This document shows, piece after piece, positions 14,110 to 22,268 of a DNA stretch of 22,717 nt. Within the stretch, counting starts at the first letter, position 1. The number at the start of each line of letters is the position of its first letter. The DNA lies in contig JBCDDH010000062.1 in the NCBI GenBank assembly GCA_039180415.1, positions 1 to 22,717 on the forward strand, read 5' to 3'. Source of the stretch: CAZIXN01 sp039180415. GTDB lineage: Bacteria > Planctomycetota > Phycisphaerae > Phycisphaerales > Phycisphaeraceae. The translations under genes and the position numbers were made by a program. Under the pieces are notes generated by a model. That model saw nothing but the letters and a program-made list of their open reading frames with translations, was not told the origin of the DNA and made no database searches.

Positions 14110-14745
14110 ATGCCCTGTTACCTCGATGACGCCGAACTGACCGCCGACGCCGCGAACGTGACCACGCCCGCCACGCTGGGCGCCTGGCTGGACGCCGCGC
14201 GGAAACGCGCCGGCGACGCGGGCCGCGTCGTCGTCGAGGTGCGCCTCAACGACGCGCTCATCGGCCACGACCAACTCGACGACCAGCTCGAAGCCACGGT
14301 GGCGCCCGACGACGCGTTGCAACTCGCCAGCGCCGACCCGGCCGAGCTGGGCGTCGATGCGCTGGGGCAGGCCCGCACGCAGCTCGCGGAGCTCGGGGAG
14401 CTACAGGGCCAGGCCGCGGACAAGCTCCAAGCCGACCAGGCCGGCGAAGCCCTGACGCTGGTCGGCGAGGCCGTCCAGCACTGGATCCAAATCGCCAACG
14501 CCGTCACGCAGGTCGCCCGCCTTACCGGGCTCGACCTCGACACGCTCACGCTGACCACGCCTCAGGGCGACGAGCCCGCCGCAGCCATCATCGCCGGGCT
14601 TTCCGGCTCGCTCACCGAGCTGCGCGAACTGATCCAGGCCGGCGACACGACCACGCTCGCCGATGCGTTGGGCTACGAGTGGCCGGGGTTGATCGAACGG
14701 TGGGACGCGCTGCTCGCCGCGATGAGCGAACGCCTCGCGGCGTAG
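14110..14745 (+). CDS. Conserved-looking hypothetical protein (211 aa)
   Basis: I do not recognise this family. The protein is acidic, Ala/Leu/Asp-rich and shows no signal peptide or membrane segment, so it is probably cytoplasmic. The first 75 residues look alpha/beta (RVVVEVRLNDALIGHDQLDD); the rest (about 80-211) looks largely helical, with EAVQHWIQIANAVTQVARLT and AGLSGSLTELRELIQAGDTT. The start ATG at 14110 lies 64 bases from the divergent nadD start. The stop overlaps the first base of a strong hairpin, so it is probably a single-gene transcript. Confidence 0.65.
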   Translation: MPCYLDDAELTADAANVTTPATLGAWLDAARKRAGDAGRVVVEVRLNDALIGHDQLDDQLEATVAPDDALQLASADPAELGVDALGQARTQLAELGELQGQAADKLQADQAGEALTLVGEAVQHWIQIANAVTQVARLTGLDLDTLTLTTPQGDEPAAAIIAGLSGSLTELRELIQAGDTTTLADALGYEWPGLIERWDALLAAMSERLAA

Positions 14746-14779
14746 ATCAAAAAAGCGCGGCTCCCGCGTTTTCTTGATC
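14745..14779 (+). terminator. Intrinsic terminator, probably bidirectional
   Basis: A 16-base inverted repeat (14745-14760 and 14764-14779) with a CTC loop pairs along its whole length except for one mismatch and one G-T wobble. It has a GC-rich core flanked by A-rich and T-rich arms, the shape of an intrinsic terminator. It begins on the last base of the preceding stop codon and ends 17 bases before nuoC. Confidence 0.7.
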
Positions 14780-14796
14780 TTGCGTATCCTCCCGCC

Positions 14797-15354
14797 ATGC
14801 CCACGCTCGACCACCCCGTGCTGCCCGCGGTCAAGGCCGCCTTCCCCGACGCCGAGTTGTTCGCCACCGAGTTCCGCGGCGAAACCACGCTGGTTGTGAA
14901 GAAGGACGCGCTGCACGACGTGCTGAAGTTCCTGCGCGACGCGCCGGACGCGAAGTTCGACTTCCTCTCGGACGTGATCGGGATCGACTACCTGAACTAC
15001 CCCAAGCCCAAGGCCGGGCCCAGCGGACGTTTCGCGGTCGTCTACAACCTCGAAAGCACGACAAAGCACATCCGCCTGTTCGTGAAGGTCTTGCTCGACC
15101 CGACGCTCGACACCGCGGGCATCGACGACGACCCGGCGCTGCACCTGCCCACCGCGACGGACCTCTGGCCCGGGGCCGAGTGGATGGAACGCGAAGTCTT
15201 CGACATGTTCGGCGTCCGCTTCGACGGCCACCCCGATTTGCGCCGCATCCTCACGTGGGAGAGTTACCCGGCTCACCCGCAGCGCAAGGATTATCCGGTG
15301 AAGGGCCGCGGCGAACGCGAGGACTACCGCGTGGTTGAACGCGACGACGCGTAA
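14797..15354 (+). CDS. nuoC: NADH-quinone oxidoreductase subunit C (30 kDa subunit)
   Basis: This 185-residue protein carries the family signature EREVFDMFGVRFDGHPDLRR (131-150), followed by ILTWESYPAHPQRKDYPVKG. NuoC is a hydrophilic peripheral-arm subunit of complex I that packs against NuoD and NuoB near the quinone site. Length fits a stand-alone NuoC rather than a NuoCD fusion. No other nuo gene is adjacent: upstream is a terminator and an unrelated gene, downstream the REP/RAYT-like module. The Mrp operon, which encodes antiporter subunits homologous to complex I membrane subunits, begins about 1.5 kb further on. An ATG at 14797 follows a CCTCCCGCC stretch with no good Shine-Dalgarno. 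Confidence 0.93.
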   Translation: MPTLDHPVLPAVKAAFPDAELFATEFRGETTLVVKKDALHDVLKFLRDAPDAKFDFLSDVIGIDYLNYPKPKAGPSGRFAVVYNLESTTKHIRLFVKVLLDPTLDTAGIDDDPALHLPTATDLWPGAEWMEREVFDMFGVRFDGHPDLRRILTWESYPAHPQRKDYPVKGRGEREDYRVVERDDA

Positions 15355-15383
15355 GCCTCGGATTGACGTGCGAAGCTTTAAAG

Positions 15384-15407
15384 AGCACCGGATATCAATC
15401 CGGTGCT
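15384..15407. repeat. REP-like hairpin, left side of the RAYT-like gene
   Basis: AGCACCGGAT and ATCCGGTGCT form a perfect 10-bp stem around ATCA. The stem shares GCACCG...CGGTGC with the hairpins at 15956-16017. The stop codon of the RAYT-like reading frame (15395-15397) falls inside the hairpin. Confidence 0.75.
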
Positions 15408-15941
15408 GGTGCCCGCCAGAACTGCTCGTCTTCTTCGATGTGCTTCGGCAGGTACGACCGCACGAGGTGATCGAAGTGGTCTTGGTCGTGAACTCGGCTA
15501 ACGTCGCCGCCGCGTGAGAACCAACGTCGCCCCGGGCATCTCGGCCACGACGCTAAGCCGTCCGCCGGCGACACGTTTGAAACGGATCATGTAGGCCGCG
15601 GCGCGGCGACGGGCGTTGCAGGCTTGGGGGCAGTGCTTGGTGTGGGTCCTGCATTGACATGTAGGGCTTTGGAAACTGATCGGGCCATGAATGTGCGTGG
15701 GAGTCGCGGAAACGGCGTGGAGCTTCACCGCCTCGGCCTCTGCCACGGATCGCGACAGGTCGATCAAGATGGCTTGTGCGTCGGTTCTGAATCGACCAGG
15801 TGGTTGGGCGGCGGCTGCTTTTCGGTGCTTGGCGAGTTTTGCGTTGGGTGGTTTGAGTCCGTCGCCACGCTGCACATATCCGCGACGGTTCGCTTCGGAC
15901 CAGCTGCGATAGGCGTGTGCGGTCACCCAGTACACGGGCAT
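15395..15941 (-). pseudogene. RAYT-like (REP-associated tyrosine) transposase, frameshifted
   Basis: The N-terminal part starts at ATG 15941 and begins MPVYWVTAHAYRSW, then GYVQRGDGLKPPN. It contains HAVSATPTHIHGPISF, a HIH motif of the HUH type that binds the metal ion in Y1 transposases, and a Cys-rich insert (CQC...HC...C). Around 15555-15575 the reading frame changes by one base. The other frame then continues LASWPRCPGRRWFSRGGDVS and HFDHLVRSYLPKHIEEDEQF, ending at TGA 15395-15397, as expected for the C-terminal end of such proteins. Removing one base gives about 181 residues. RAYTs are single-copy HUH enzymes that act on REP hairpins, and REP-like hairpins flank this gene on both sides. 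The family call is from pattern memory. The shift suggests decay unless it is a sequence error. Confidence 0.65.
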
Positions 15942-15955
15942 GGTTGAACTTCTGA

Positions 15956-16017
15956 AGCACCGCATGTCAACGCGGTGCGGGTGCTGCGAGGTAAGCACCG
16001 CGTTGACATGCGGTGCT
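15956..16017. repeat. Inverted pair of REP-like hairpins (BIME-like)
   Basis: Two perfect 23-base inverted arms (15956-15978 and 15995-16017) are separated by 16 bases. Each arm is itself a hairpin, GCACCGC and GCGGTGC around eight bases. This head-to-head REP arrangement is what BIMEs look like in enterobacteria. It lies 15 bases before the RAYT-like ATG and 5 bases after the ThuA-like stop. As a whole it could also act as a transcription terminator for the convergent genes. Confidence 0.8.
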
Positions 16018-16022
16018 CCGCT

Positions 16023-16709
16023 TCATCTTCGCGTCGCCCACAGCATCCCGCGGAGCACAATCTCTTTCGCTTCCGCGACGTCGAAGTCCTTGTGCGTGTG
16101 CCCCCACATCGCGGCGAAGACGCGGGCCTTGCCCCAGGACTTGGTGTAGGCGTAGGGCATGACGGTGTGCGGGGTGTAGAGCGACGGGTCGCCGTGGCTC
16201 TGATCGAAGACGGTGTCGCAGAGGACGTGGTTGCCCGGGTCGACGTGGCAGTAGTACTGCTCGGTGTCGTAGAGCTCGAAGTCGTCGAGGCCGGCGGTGA
16301 TGGGGTGGCCCAGGCCGGCGTCGGTGACGTGGACGGTGTGGCGTTCGATGACGTTGCCGGGGTGGGCGACCCACTGGGCGCCGGTCATCCACTGGTACTC
16401 GGTGTTGTTGCGGAAAGCGTCGAGCATGCCGCCGTGGAACCCGGCGAGCCCGGTGCCGGACTGGACGGCGTGGTTCAGGCCGTTCCACTGCTCGTCGGAG
16501 ATCTCGGACATGGTGAAGATCGGGACGATCAGGTCGGTGGCCGCGAGGGCGTCGGCGTCGAGGTAGGCGTCGAGGGTGTCGCGGAGGGTGACGGCGTAGC
16601 CGGCATCGCCGAGGGCCTGGCCGAAGAGCTCGGCGGATTCTTTGGGCGTGTGGCCGTCCCAGCCGCCGAAGACGATCAGGGCGCGTTTGGGGTCTGCGTT
16701 GGTGTTCAT
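16023..16709 (-). CDS. ThuA-like domain protein
   Basis: This 228-residue protein has the glutamine-amidotransferase-like fold of the ThuA family: KRALIVFGGWDGHTPKE at the start, a central GTGLAGFHGGMLDAFRNN, and KARVFAAMWGHTHKDFD near the end. ThuA proteins occur in sugar (trehalose) utilisation clusters, and ThuA-like domains are common in planctomycetes, but the reaction is mostly uncertain. No signal peptide is seen, so it is probably cytoplasmic. It stands alone, ending against the REP-like hairpins and starting 121 bases from the divergent Mrp operon. Start ATG at 16709 gives a normal family length. Confidence 0.85.
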   Translation of the reverse strand: MNTNADPKRALIVFGGWDGHTPKESAELFGQALGDAGYAVTLRDTLDAYLDADALAATDLIVPIFTMSEISDEQWNGLNHAVQSGTGLAGFHGGMLDAFRNNTEYQWMTGAQWVAHPGNVIERHTVHVTDAGLGHPITAGLDDFELYDTEQYYCHVDPGNHVLCDTVFDQSHGDPSLYTPHTVMPYAYTKSWGKARVFAAMWGHTHKDFDVAEAKEIVLRGMLWATRR

Positions 16710-16755
16710 GCCGATGGTGTAGCACGAACGGACGGGGCCTGCCGCGGGTTACGGA

Positions 16756-16761
16756 TATAGT
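16756..16761 (+). promoter_or_regulatory. Possible -10 box of the Mrp operon
   Basis: TATAGT matches five of six bases of the sigma-70 -10 consensus and stands out in this GC-rich gap. No good -35 box is found at 16-18 bases upstream. It lies about 70 bases before the proposed mrpA start. Confidence 0.3.
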
Positions 16762-16830
16762 CCGCAGCCCCGCGACGCTCCGCCCGCTGCACGACGGGCC
16801 GCACGAGACCCCGCAAGCCCCGACGCCGCC

Positions 16831-19770
16831 TTGATCGATTGGCAACTGACGATCCCGATGGGTTGGTGTGTGGCCGCGGCGGTGGTGGCGTGGCTGTCGA
16901 TGCTGCCGGGGTTCCGCAAGGTCAGCGGGCCGCGGACGCTGGGGGCGGTGTGTGGGTTGTTGACGGCCGGGGCGTTCGCGTCGGCGTGGTGGCTGCGGGC
17001 GGGGCTGGAGCAGAGCGGCGAGCCTTTCGCTTATGCGAGTTGGCCGTGGGTGCCGTCGCTGGGGCTGAGTGTGGGCGTGTACTTCGACGGGCTCTCGGCG
17101 CTGATGGCGATGCTGGTCACGGGCATCGGCACGGCGATCATGGTCTACGCCGGGCAGTACTTCTACGATCCCGCCGACCCGACCCGGGACAAAGACCACC
17201 GACGATTTCTCGGGTATCTGACGCTGTTCCAAACGGCGATGCTCGGGGTGGTCATGGCGGGCGACCTCGTGTTGCTGTTCGTGTTCTGGGAGCTGACCAG
17301 CGTCACGTCGTTCCTGTTGATCGGCTTCAAGCGCGGCGACGCGAAAGCCCGGGCGGGGGCGATCAAGTCGCTGATGGTCACGGGCGGCGGGGGCGTCGCG
17401 CTGCTGATCGGCGTGCTGATGATCGGGCACACGGCCGGCTCGTTCGCGATGCCCGACGTGCTGACGGCGGGCGACGAGCTGCGGAGTTCGCCGGTGTACT
17501 TCCTGATGCTCGGGCTGCTGTTCGCGGGCGCGTTGACCAAGTCGGCCCAGTTCCCGTTCCACGGCTGGCTGCCCGACGGCATGACCGCGCCGACCCCGGC
17601 CAGCGCGTTCCTTCACTCGGCGACGATGGTGAAGGCCGGCGTCTTCCTGTTGGCGCGGATGAACCCGGCGATGGGCTTCACCGAGACGTGGTTCTGGGTG
17701 CTCACGATCGCGGGGGCGCTGACCATGCTGCTCGGGGCGTTCATGGCGCTGCGGGTCACCGACCTCAAGGCGGTGCTCGCGTACACGACGCTGAGCCAGC
17801 TCGGCGTGCTCACGATGCTCTGCGGCCAGGACACGGCGGTGGCGTTCAAGGCGCTCATGGTCGGGCTCGTCGCGCACGGGCTGTACAAGTCGTCGCTGTT
17901 CATGGCCGTGGGCATCATCGACCACGCGTGCGGCACGCGCGACCTCGACCGGCTCGGCAACCTGCGGAAACGCATGCCGATCACCGGCGTCGTCGTCGGG
18001 ATCGCGGCGTTGAGCATGGCCGGGCTGCCGCCGATGTTCGGCTACCTGGCCAAGGACGTGTTGCTCGCGTCGGCGTCGCACCCGACGCTGCCGGGGTTCT
18101 TGCCGGTGGTGCTGGCCGGGGCGGTGGCGCTCGCGGGCGCGGCGTCGCTGGCGGCGGCCGGGCGGATCGTGATCGAGGCGTTCGTGGAGCGTGAGCCGGA
18201 GGGCGTGGCGGTCCGCGGCCACGACCCGGGCTGGGTCTTTTGGTTGATGCCGGCGGTCCCCGCGGTGTTCTCGGTGATCGTGGCGTTGCCGGCGTTGTCG
18301 TGGATGAAGACGCTGGCGGAGCAGGCGGCCGAGGCGGCGTTCGCGGCCAGCGTCGACGTGCCGCTGAAGTTCTGGAAGGGCTGGAGTATCACCAAGGTTC
18401 TGGGCTTCGTCGCGATCGCGCTGGGCTTGATGATGGTGGTCTTCCGTCGCGGCGTGCGGCGGGCGTTGCCGGATTTGACGAAGGACGCGGCGTATGCGGC
18501 GTTGGTCTGGCTGGTGGATCGGCCGGCGTGGCTGGCGACGCGCTTGCAGAACGGGCAGCTCACGCGTTACGTGGCGATCATGTTGTTGGGGGTGGCGGCG
18601 TTGTGGTTGTGTCTCGCGTGGCCCGGAGATGGTTCGGGGTCGGCCTCCGGGGCGACGCAATGGGGCAACGATCGGCCTTGGCTGTTGCTACAGGTCGCGG
18701 CGCTGCTCACGGCGGGGTCGGCGGCGTTCGCGACGCTGGTGCTGCGGCGGGACCTGCAGGCGATCTTCTCGCTGGGCGCGTCGGGGTTGGGCGTGGCGCT
18801 GATCTTTCTGTTGCAGCCGGCCCCGGACGTCGCGCTGGTGATGCTCGTGGTCGACGTGCTGACGGTGGTGGTGCTGGTGCTCGCGCTTAGCCGGGTGCCG
18901 CGGGCGCAGCGCCAAGCGGCGGACCGTTTGGACTACCTGGAGAAGCGCCGGCGGGTCGTGCGCGACGGCGGTATCGCGGTGGCGGCGGCGGCCCTGTTCG
19001 GCGTGATCGTGTGGCAGGTCCTGCAGGCTCGCGACGGCACGGGCGGGCTGTCGCCGTGGTTCCTGGCCAACGCCAAGAGCGCCGCGGGCGCGAGCGACGT
19101 CGTGGGCGCGATCCTGGTGGACTTCCGGGCGATCGACACGTTCATCGAGATCGCGGTGTTTGCGCTGGCGGGCGTGGGGGTGTACACGCTGGTGCGGCAC
19201 GCGTCGCCGACGGCGGGGGACAAGCTGGAGCCGAACACGCCGATAGATGCGTCGGCCCCCGGGAAGGGCGAAGAGCTGTTCGATACGCCGCTGATGCGTT
19301 TGCTGGCCGGGGCGGTGCTGCCGCTGTGCACGGTGGTCGCGGCGACGCACGTGATGTACGGCCACGCCCAGCCCGGCGACGGGTTTACGGCGGGCGTGAT
19401 CCTCTCGCTGGCGGCGGGCGTTCGCTACGTCGTGCTCGGCTACGAGAAATCGCGGCAGAGCAAGCCGTGGCTGAGGCCCGTACCTCTGGTCGGCACGGGC
19501 TTGGCGCTGGCGATGGCCTCGGCGACGTTCGCGCTGCTCGTCAACGGCTCGTTCTTTTCGCACGTGAACCTGAGCGCGGCGATGGGTGTCCCGTTGCCCA
19601 AGGATTTCGCGATCACCACGTCGCTGTTGTTCGAACTCGCGATCGCGCTGGCGGTGTTCGGCGGCGGGACGCTGCTGATCGACACGCTGACTCGGCCGGA
19701 AGATCGAGAAAATCCGGAAGATCAAGGCGAGCGGCAAACCGCCGGGCCGGCGAAAGGGGCGACGGCGTGA
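16831..19770 (+). CDS. mrpA: Mrp antiporter subunit A with fused MrpB domain
   Basis: This 979-residue, many-spanning protein is the large subunit of the Mrp-type Na+/H+ antiporter. The N-terminal NuoL-like part has the conserved residues of the proton path: E154 in FVFWELTSVTSF, K237 in LTKSAQFPFHGWLPDG, and H262 and K268 in FLHSATMVKAGVFLLAR. A C-terminal MrpB domain (about 825-960) begins near LLAGAVLPLCTVVAATHVMY and has GHAQPGDGFTAGVILSLAAG. MrpA and MrpB are separate in Bacillus but fused in several other groups. The TTG at 16831 is the first start in frame; an ATG at 16858 would remove nine residues and is a fair alternative, as neither has a Shine-Dalgarno. It is the first gene of a seven-function operon and overlaps mrpC (GTGA). 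Confidence 0.9.
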   Translation: MIDWQLTIPMGWCVAAAVVAWLSMLPGFRKVSGPRTLGAVCGLLTAGAFASAWWLRAGLEQSGEPFAYASWPWVPSLGLSVGVYFDGLSALMAMLVTGIGTAIMVYAGQYFYDPADPTRDKDHRRFLGYLTLFQTAMLGVVMAGDLVLLFVFWELTSVTSFLLIGFKRGDAKARAGAIKSLMVTGGGGVALLIGVLMIGHTAGSFAMPDVLTAGDELRSSPVYFLMLGLLFAGALTKSAQFPFHGWLPDGMTAPTPASAFLHSATMVKAGVFLLARMNPAMGFTETWFWVLTIAGALTMLLGAFMALRVTDLKAVLAYTTLSQLGVLTMLCGQDTAVAFKALMVGLVAHGLYKSSLFMAVGIIDHACGTRDLDRLGNLRKRMPITGVVVGIAALSMAGLPPMFGYLAKDVLLASASHPTLPGFLPVVLAGAVALAGAASLAAAGRIVIEAFVEREPEGVAVRGHDPGWVFWLMPAVPAVFSVIVALPALSWMKTLAEQAAEAAFAASVDVPLKFWKGWSITKVLGFVAIALGLMMVVFRRGVRRALPDLTKDAAYAALVWLVDRPAWLATRLQNGQLTRYVAIMLLGVAALWLCLAWPGDGSGSASGATQWGNDRPWLLLQVAALLTAGSAAFATLVLRRDLQAIFSLGASGLGVALIFLLQPAPDVALVMLVVDVLTVVVLVLALSRVPRAQRQAADRLDYLEKRRRVVRDGGIAVAAAALFGVIVWQVLQARDGTGGLSPWFLANAKSAAGASDVVGAILVDFRAIDTFIEIAVFALAGVGVYTLVRHASPTAGDKLEPNTPIDASAPGKGEELFDTPLMRLLAGAVLPLCTVVAATHVMYGHAQPGDGFTAGVILSLAAGVRYVVLGYEKSRQSKPWLRPVPLVGTGLALAMASATFALLVNGSFFSHVNLSAAMGVPLPKDFAITTSLLFELAIALAVFGGGTLLIDTLTRPEDRENPEDQGERQTAGPAKGATA

Positions 19771-20114
19771 ACCTGCTCATCGCGATCGTGCTCGGAGGGA
19801 TGTTCGGCGTGGGCGTGTTCCAGGTGCTGCGGCGCAACGTGATCCGCTCGGCCATCGGGCTGATGCTCATGGGCAACGCGGTGAACCTGCTGCTGATCCA
19901 TTGCGGCGCGTACGACGGCGTGATTCCGCCTTACACGACGATGGTAGAGGCGACGCCAGAACTTCAAGTCGCGGACCCGTTGCCGCAGGCGTTGGTGCTG
20001 ACCGCGATCGTGATCGGGCTGGGCGGGTTTGCGTTCGTGTTGGGCATGGTGGTCGTGCTCACGTCGCGTTACCGGACCGGAGACACGGGGTGTCTGAGCG
20101 AGTTGAAGCATTGA
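19767..20114 (+). CDS. mrpC: Mrp antiporter subunit C
   Basis: This 115-residue protein is homologous to NuoK. It has three membrane segments (about 2-20, 25-43 and 72-95) and the conserved VIRSAIGLMLMGNAVNLLLI and DPLPQALVLTAIVIGLG stretches. It is an integral subunit of the Mrp membrane complex. The GTG at 19767 overlaps the mrpA stop as GTGA, and an AAGGGG site lies upstream. Confidence 0.93.
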   Translation: MNLLIAIVLGGMFGVGVFQVLRRNVIRSAIGLMLMGNAVNLLLIHCGAYDGVIPPYTTMVEATPELQVADPLPQALVLTAIVIGLGGFAFVLGMVVVLTSRYRTGDTGCLSELKH

Positions 20115-20124
20115 GCGAAGCGAC

Positions 20125-21696
20125 GTGACGACCAACCCCCACCTGCTCCTGCTGCCCGTCTTGCTGCCCGTCGTGGCGGCGGCGGTGATGCTGCTCTTGC
20201 CGCAACGTTTTAGCGCGGTGCGGGCGTGGATGGCGCTGTTCGCGACGGCGGCGGGTCTGGTTGGCGCGTCGTTGGTACTACTAGAAGTGGTCGGCGGTGA
20301 TCGCGCCGTCGTGCTGCACGTCGGCGGGTGGGTCGCGCCTTTTGGGATTTGCCTCGTCGGAGACGCGCTGGGCGCGACCATGGCGGTGATGTGCCAGTTC
20401 GTCGTACTCTGCGGCGTGCTCTACGCGATGGGTTGCGTGGACAAGTGCGTCCGGTACCCCGCGTTCTACCCGCTGCTGATGACGCTGAGCGCCGGGCTCA
20501 CGGGCGCGATGCTCACGGGCGACCTGTTCAATTTCTTTGTGTTCGCCGAGCTGCTGGTGATCTCGGGCGCGGTGCTGACGGCCATGTCCGACCACCGCAA
20601 CGGCGTCGAGGCGGCATACAAGTATTTCTACGTGTCGCTGATTGCCGCTTCGCTGCTGCTGGTGGCCAACGGCTGCTTGTACGCGGCGTACGGCACGCTG
20701 AATATGGCGGACCTGTCGGTACAGATCGCGGCGAACCCGGATGCGCCGGTCGCGGCGATCGGGTTGGTGATGCTGGTCGCGGCGTTGTGCATCAAGGGTG
20801 CCGCGGTGGGGTTTCACTTCTGGCAGCCGGACTTCCACACGACGGCGCCGACGCCGATCAGCGCGTTGCTGTCGTCGGTGGTCGTGAAGCTCGGGGTGTA
20901 CGGGTTGCTGCGGACGACGACGTTGCTGTTCCCGCACCGGGCCGACGAGATCGGCACGGTGCTTGTGGTGTTCGGCTGCGCCGGTGCGGTGTTCGGCGGG
21001 TTGGGCGCGGCGGGGACGCACGACCTCAAGCGGATGCTGGCGTACTCCACGATCGCGCAGCTCGGGTTCGTGCTGGCGGCGATCGGGTGGGGCTCGCCGG
21101 TGGCGATCGCGGCGGCGATTGTGTTCAGCGTGAACCACGCGCTGGCGAAGGCGGCGATGCTGATGCTGGCCGGGTCGGTGGCGAGCGTGGCGAAGATCAA
21201 GTCGGCGTCGTTTTCGGTGGTGCAGGGGGTGGGCAAGCGGCGGCCGTTCGCGGGCGTGTTGTTCCTGTTCGGCGGGTTGGCGCTGATCGGGTTGCCGCCG
21301 ACCAACGGGTTCATCTCGAAGCTGTCGGTGCTGCGGGGCGGGGTGAGCGTGGACGCGTGGGTGGCGTTGGCGTTTCTCGGGGTGGGCGGGGTGGTCACAT
21401 TGACGTACGTGGCGCGGGCGGCGCAGCGGGTGTGGTGGTCGTCCCCGGAAGTCGGGATGGAGCCGCCGGTCAAGCGAGGCGATTCGTTGCTGGCGCCGGC
21501 GATCCTGGTAAGCGGGTGCGTGCTGCTGGGCGTGTGGGCCGAGCCGTTGGTGCGGCTGGCGGACGCGACGGCGGCGTGGACGCTGGAGCCGACGGCGTAC
21601 CAAGCGGAAGTGTTGGCGGCGCGGGAAGACTCGCCGAGCGGCTCGTTGGTGCTGGATGCGTCGGGCGATTCCACGACGAAGGGAGGCAGCCCGTGA
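20125..21696 (+). CDS. mrpD: Mrp antiporter subunit D
   Basis: This 523-residue protein is homologous to NuoM/NuoN and is a proton-path subunit of the Mrp complex. The key residues are present: E142 in NFFVFAELLVISGAVL, K224 in CIKGAAVGFHFWQPDFHT, and K255 in LLSSVVVKLGVYGLLR. APTPISALLSS is conserved. The later half has KRMLAYSTIAQLGFVLAAIG and NGFISKLSVLRGG. It starts with GTG, 10 bases after mrpC, and overlaps mrpE (GTGA). Confidence 0.93.
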   Translation: MTTNPHLLLLPVLLPVVAAAVMLLLPQRFSAVRAWMALFATAAGLVGASLVLLEVVGGDRAVVLHVGGWVAPFGICLVGDALGATMAVMCQFVVLCGVLYAMGCVDKCVRYPAFYPLLMTLSAGLTGAMLTGDLFNFFVFAELLVISGAVLTAMSDHRNGVEAAYKYFYVSLIAASLLLVANGCLYAAYGTLNMADLSVQIAANPDAPVAAIGLVMLVAALCIKGAAVGFHFWQPDFHTTAPTPISALLSSVVVKLGVYGLLRTTTLLFPHRADEIGTVLVVFGCAGAVFGGLGAAGTHDLKRMLAYSTIAQLGFVLAAIGWGSPVAIAAAIVFSVNHALAKAAMLMLAGSVASVAKIKSASFSVVQGVGKRRPFAGVLFLFGGLALIGLPPTNGFISKLSVLRGGVSVDAWVALAFLGVGGVVTLTYVARAAQRVWWSSPEVGMEPPVKRGDSLLAPAILVSGCVLLGVWAEPLVRLADATAAWTLEPTAYQAEVLAAREDSPSGSLVLDASGDSTTKGGSP

Positions 21697-22268
21697 CGAG
21701 GCGGCTGACAACGGCGTTCGGCATCGCGGGGCTTTACCTGCTGGTGACGTCCAACCTGCAAGCGAGCAACCTGGTGGTGTCGGTCTTCGTGGGATCGACG
21801 CTGGCGGCGTTGTTGCCGGGGGGGCGGGCGTTGCGGCCGGCCGAGTTGCCGCGGGCGATGGTGGCGGGGCTGCAGCATGCCGCGACGCTGGTATGGGACG
21901 TGCTGCTCAACGGGGTGATCGTGGCGAGGATGGTGGCGGGCGGCCGGCGGGCGATCTGCCCGGGCTTCGTGCGGCTGGCGGATCGGCACGACCGGGAGTT
22001 GGCGTCGGCGTTGGAGGCGCACGCGATCACGATCTCGCCGGGCACGATGGTGATCGATTTCGAAGGAGAGCGCGAGGACCCGGGCGCAAAGTTCGAGGTG
22101 CACTGTTTGGACACGCGTCGTGTGGAGAGCGAAGACGATTCAACGCAGCGGGCGCGGGTGGTGGCGGCGGTGGCGGGAGCGAAGGCCGCAGCGGGTCCCG
22201 ACGCGGGCGGACCCGCGCCGCAGCCGGGCAGCGGCTCGCGTTTAAGCGAGGAGCATCGAGATGGTTGA
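21693..22268 (+). CDS. mrpE: Mrp antiporter subunit E
   Basis: This 191-residue subunit matches MrpE. It has membrane segments at the N-terminus (GLYLLVTSNLQASNLVVSVF), then a short cytoplasmic domain with ANAITISPGT-like AHAITISPGTMVIDFEG and FEVHCLDT. The last 40 residues (after about 150) are Ala/Gly/Arg-rich and look disordered. The GTG start overlaps the mrpD stop and has a strong GGGAGG site. The tail overlaps the mrpF start by 8 bases. Confidence 0.9.
   Translation: MTRRLTTAFGIAGLYLLVTSNLQASNLVVSVFVGSTLAALLPGGRALRPAELPRAMVAGLQHAATLVWDVLLNGVIVARMVAGGRRAICPGFVRLADRHDRELASALEAHAITISPGTMVIDFEGEREDPGAKFEVHCLDTRRVESEDDSTQRARVVAAVAGAKAAAGPDAGGPAPQPGSGSRLSEEHRDG

Noticed and set aside
15384..16017. 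CRISPR array
   Set aside because: The repeats are palindromic, only three arms are present, spacing is irregular and a transposase-like gene lies between them.
15967..18660. Minus-strand open frame of about 900 codons across the ThuA-like gene and the start of mrpA
   Set aside because: The product is Arg/His/Pro-rich and lies over two well-supported genes, and also over the REP hairpins.
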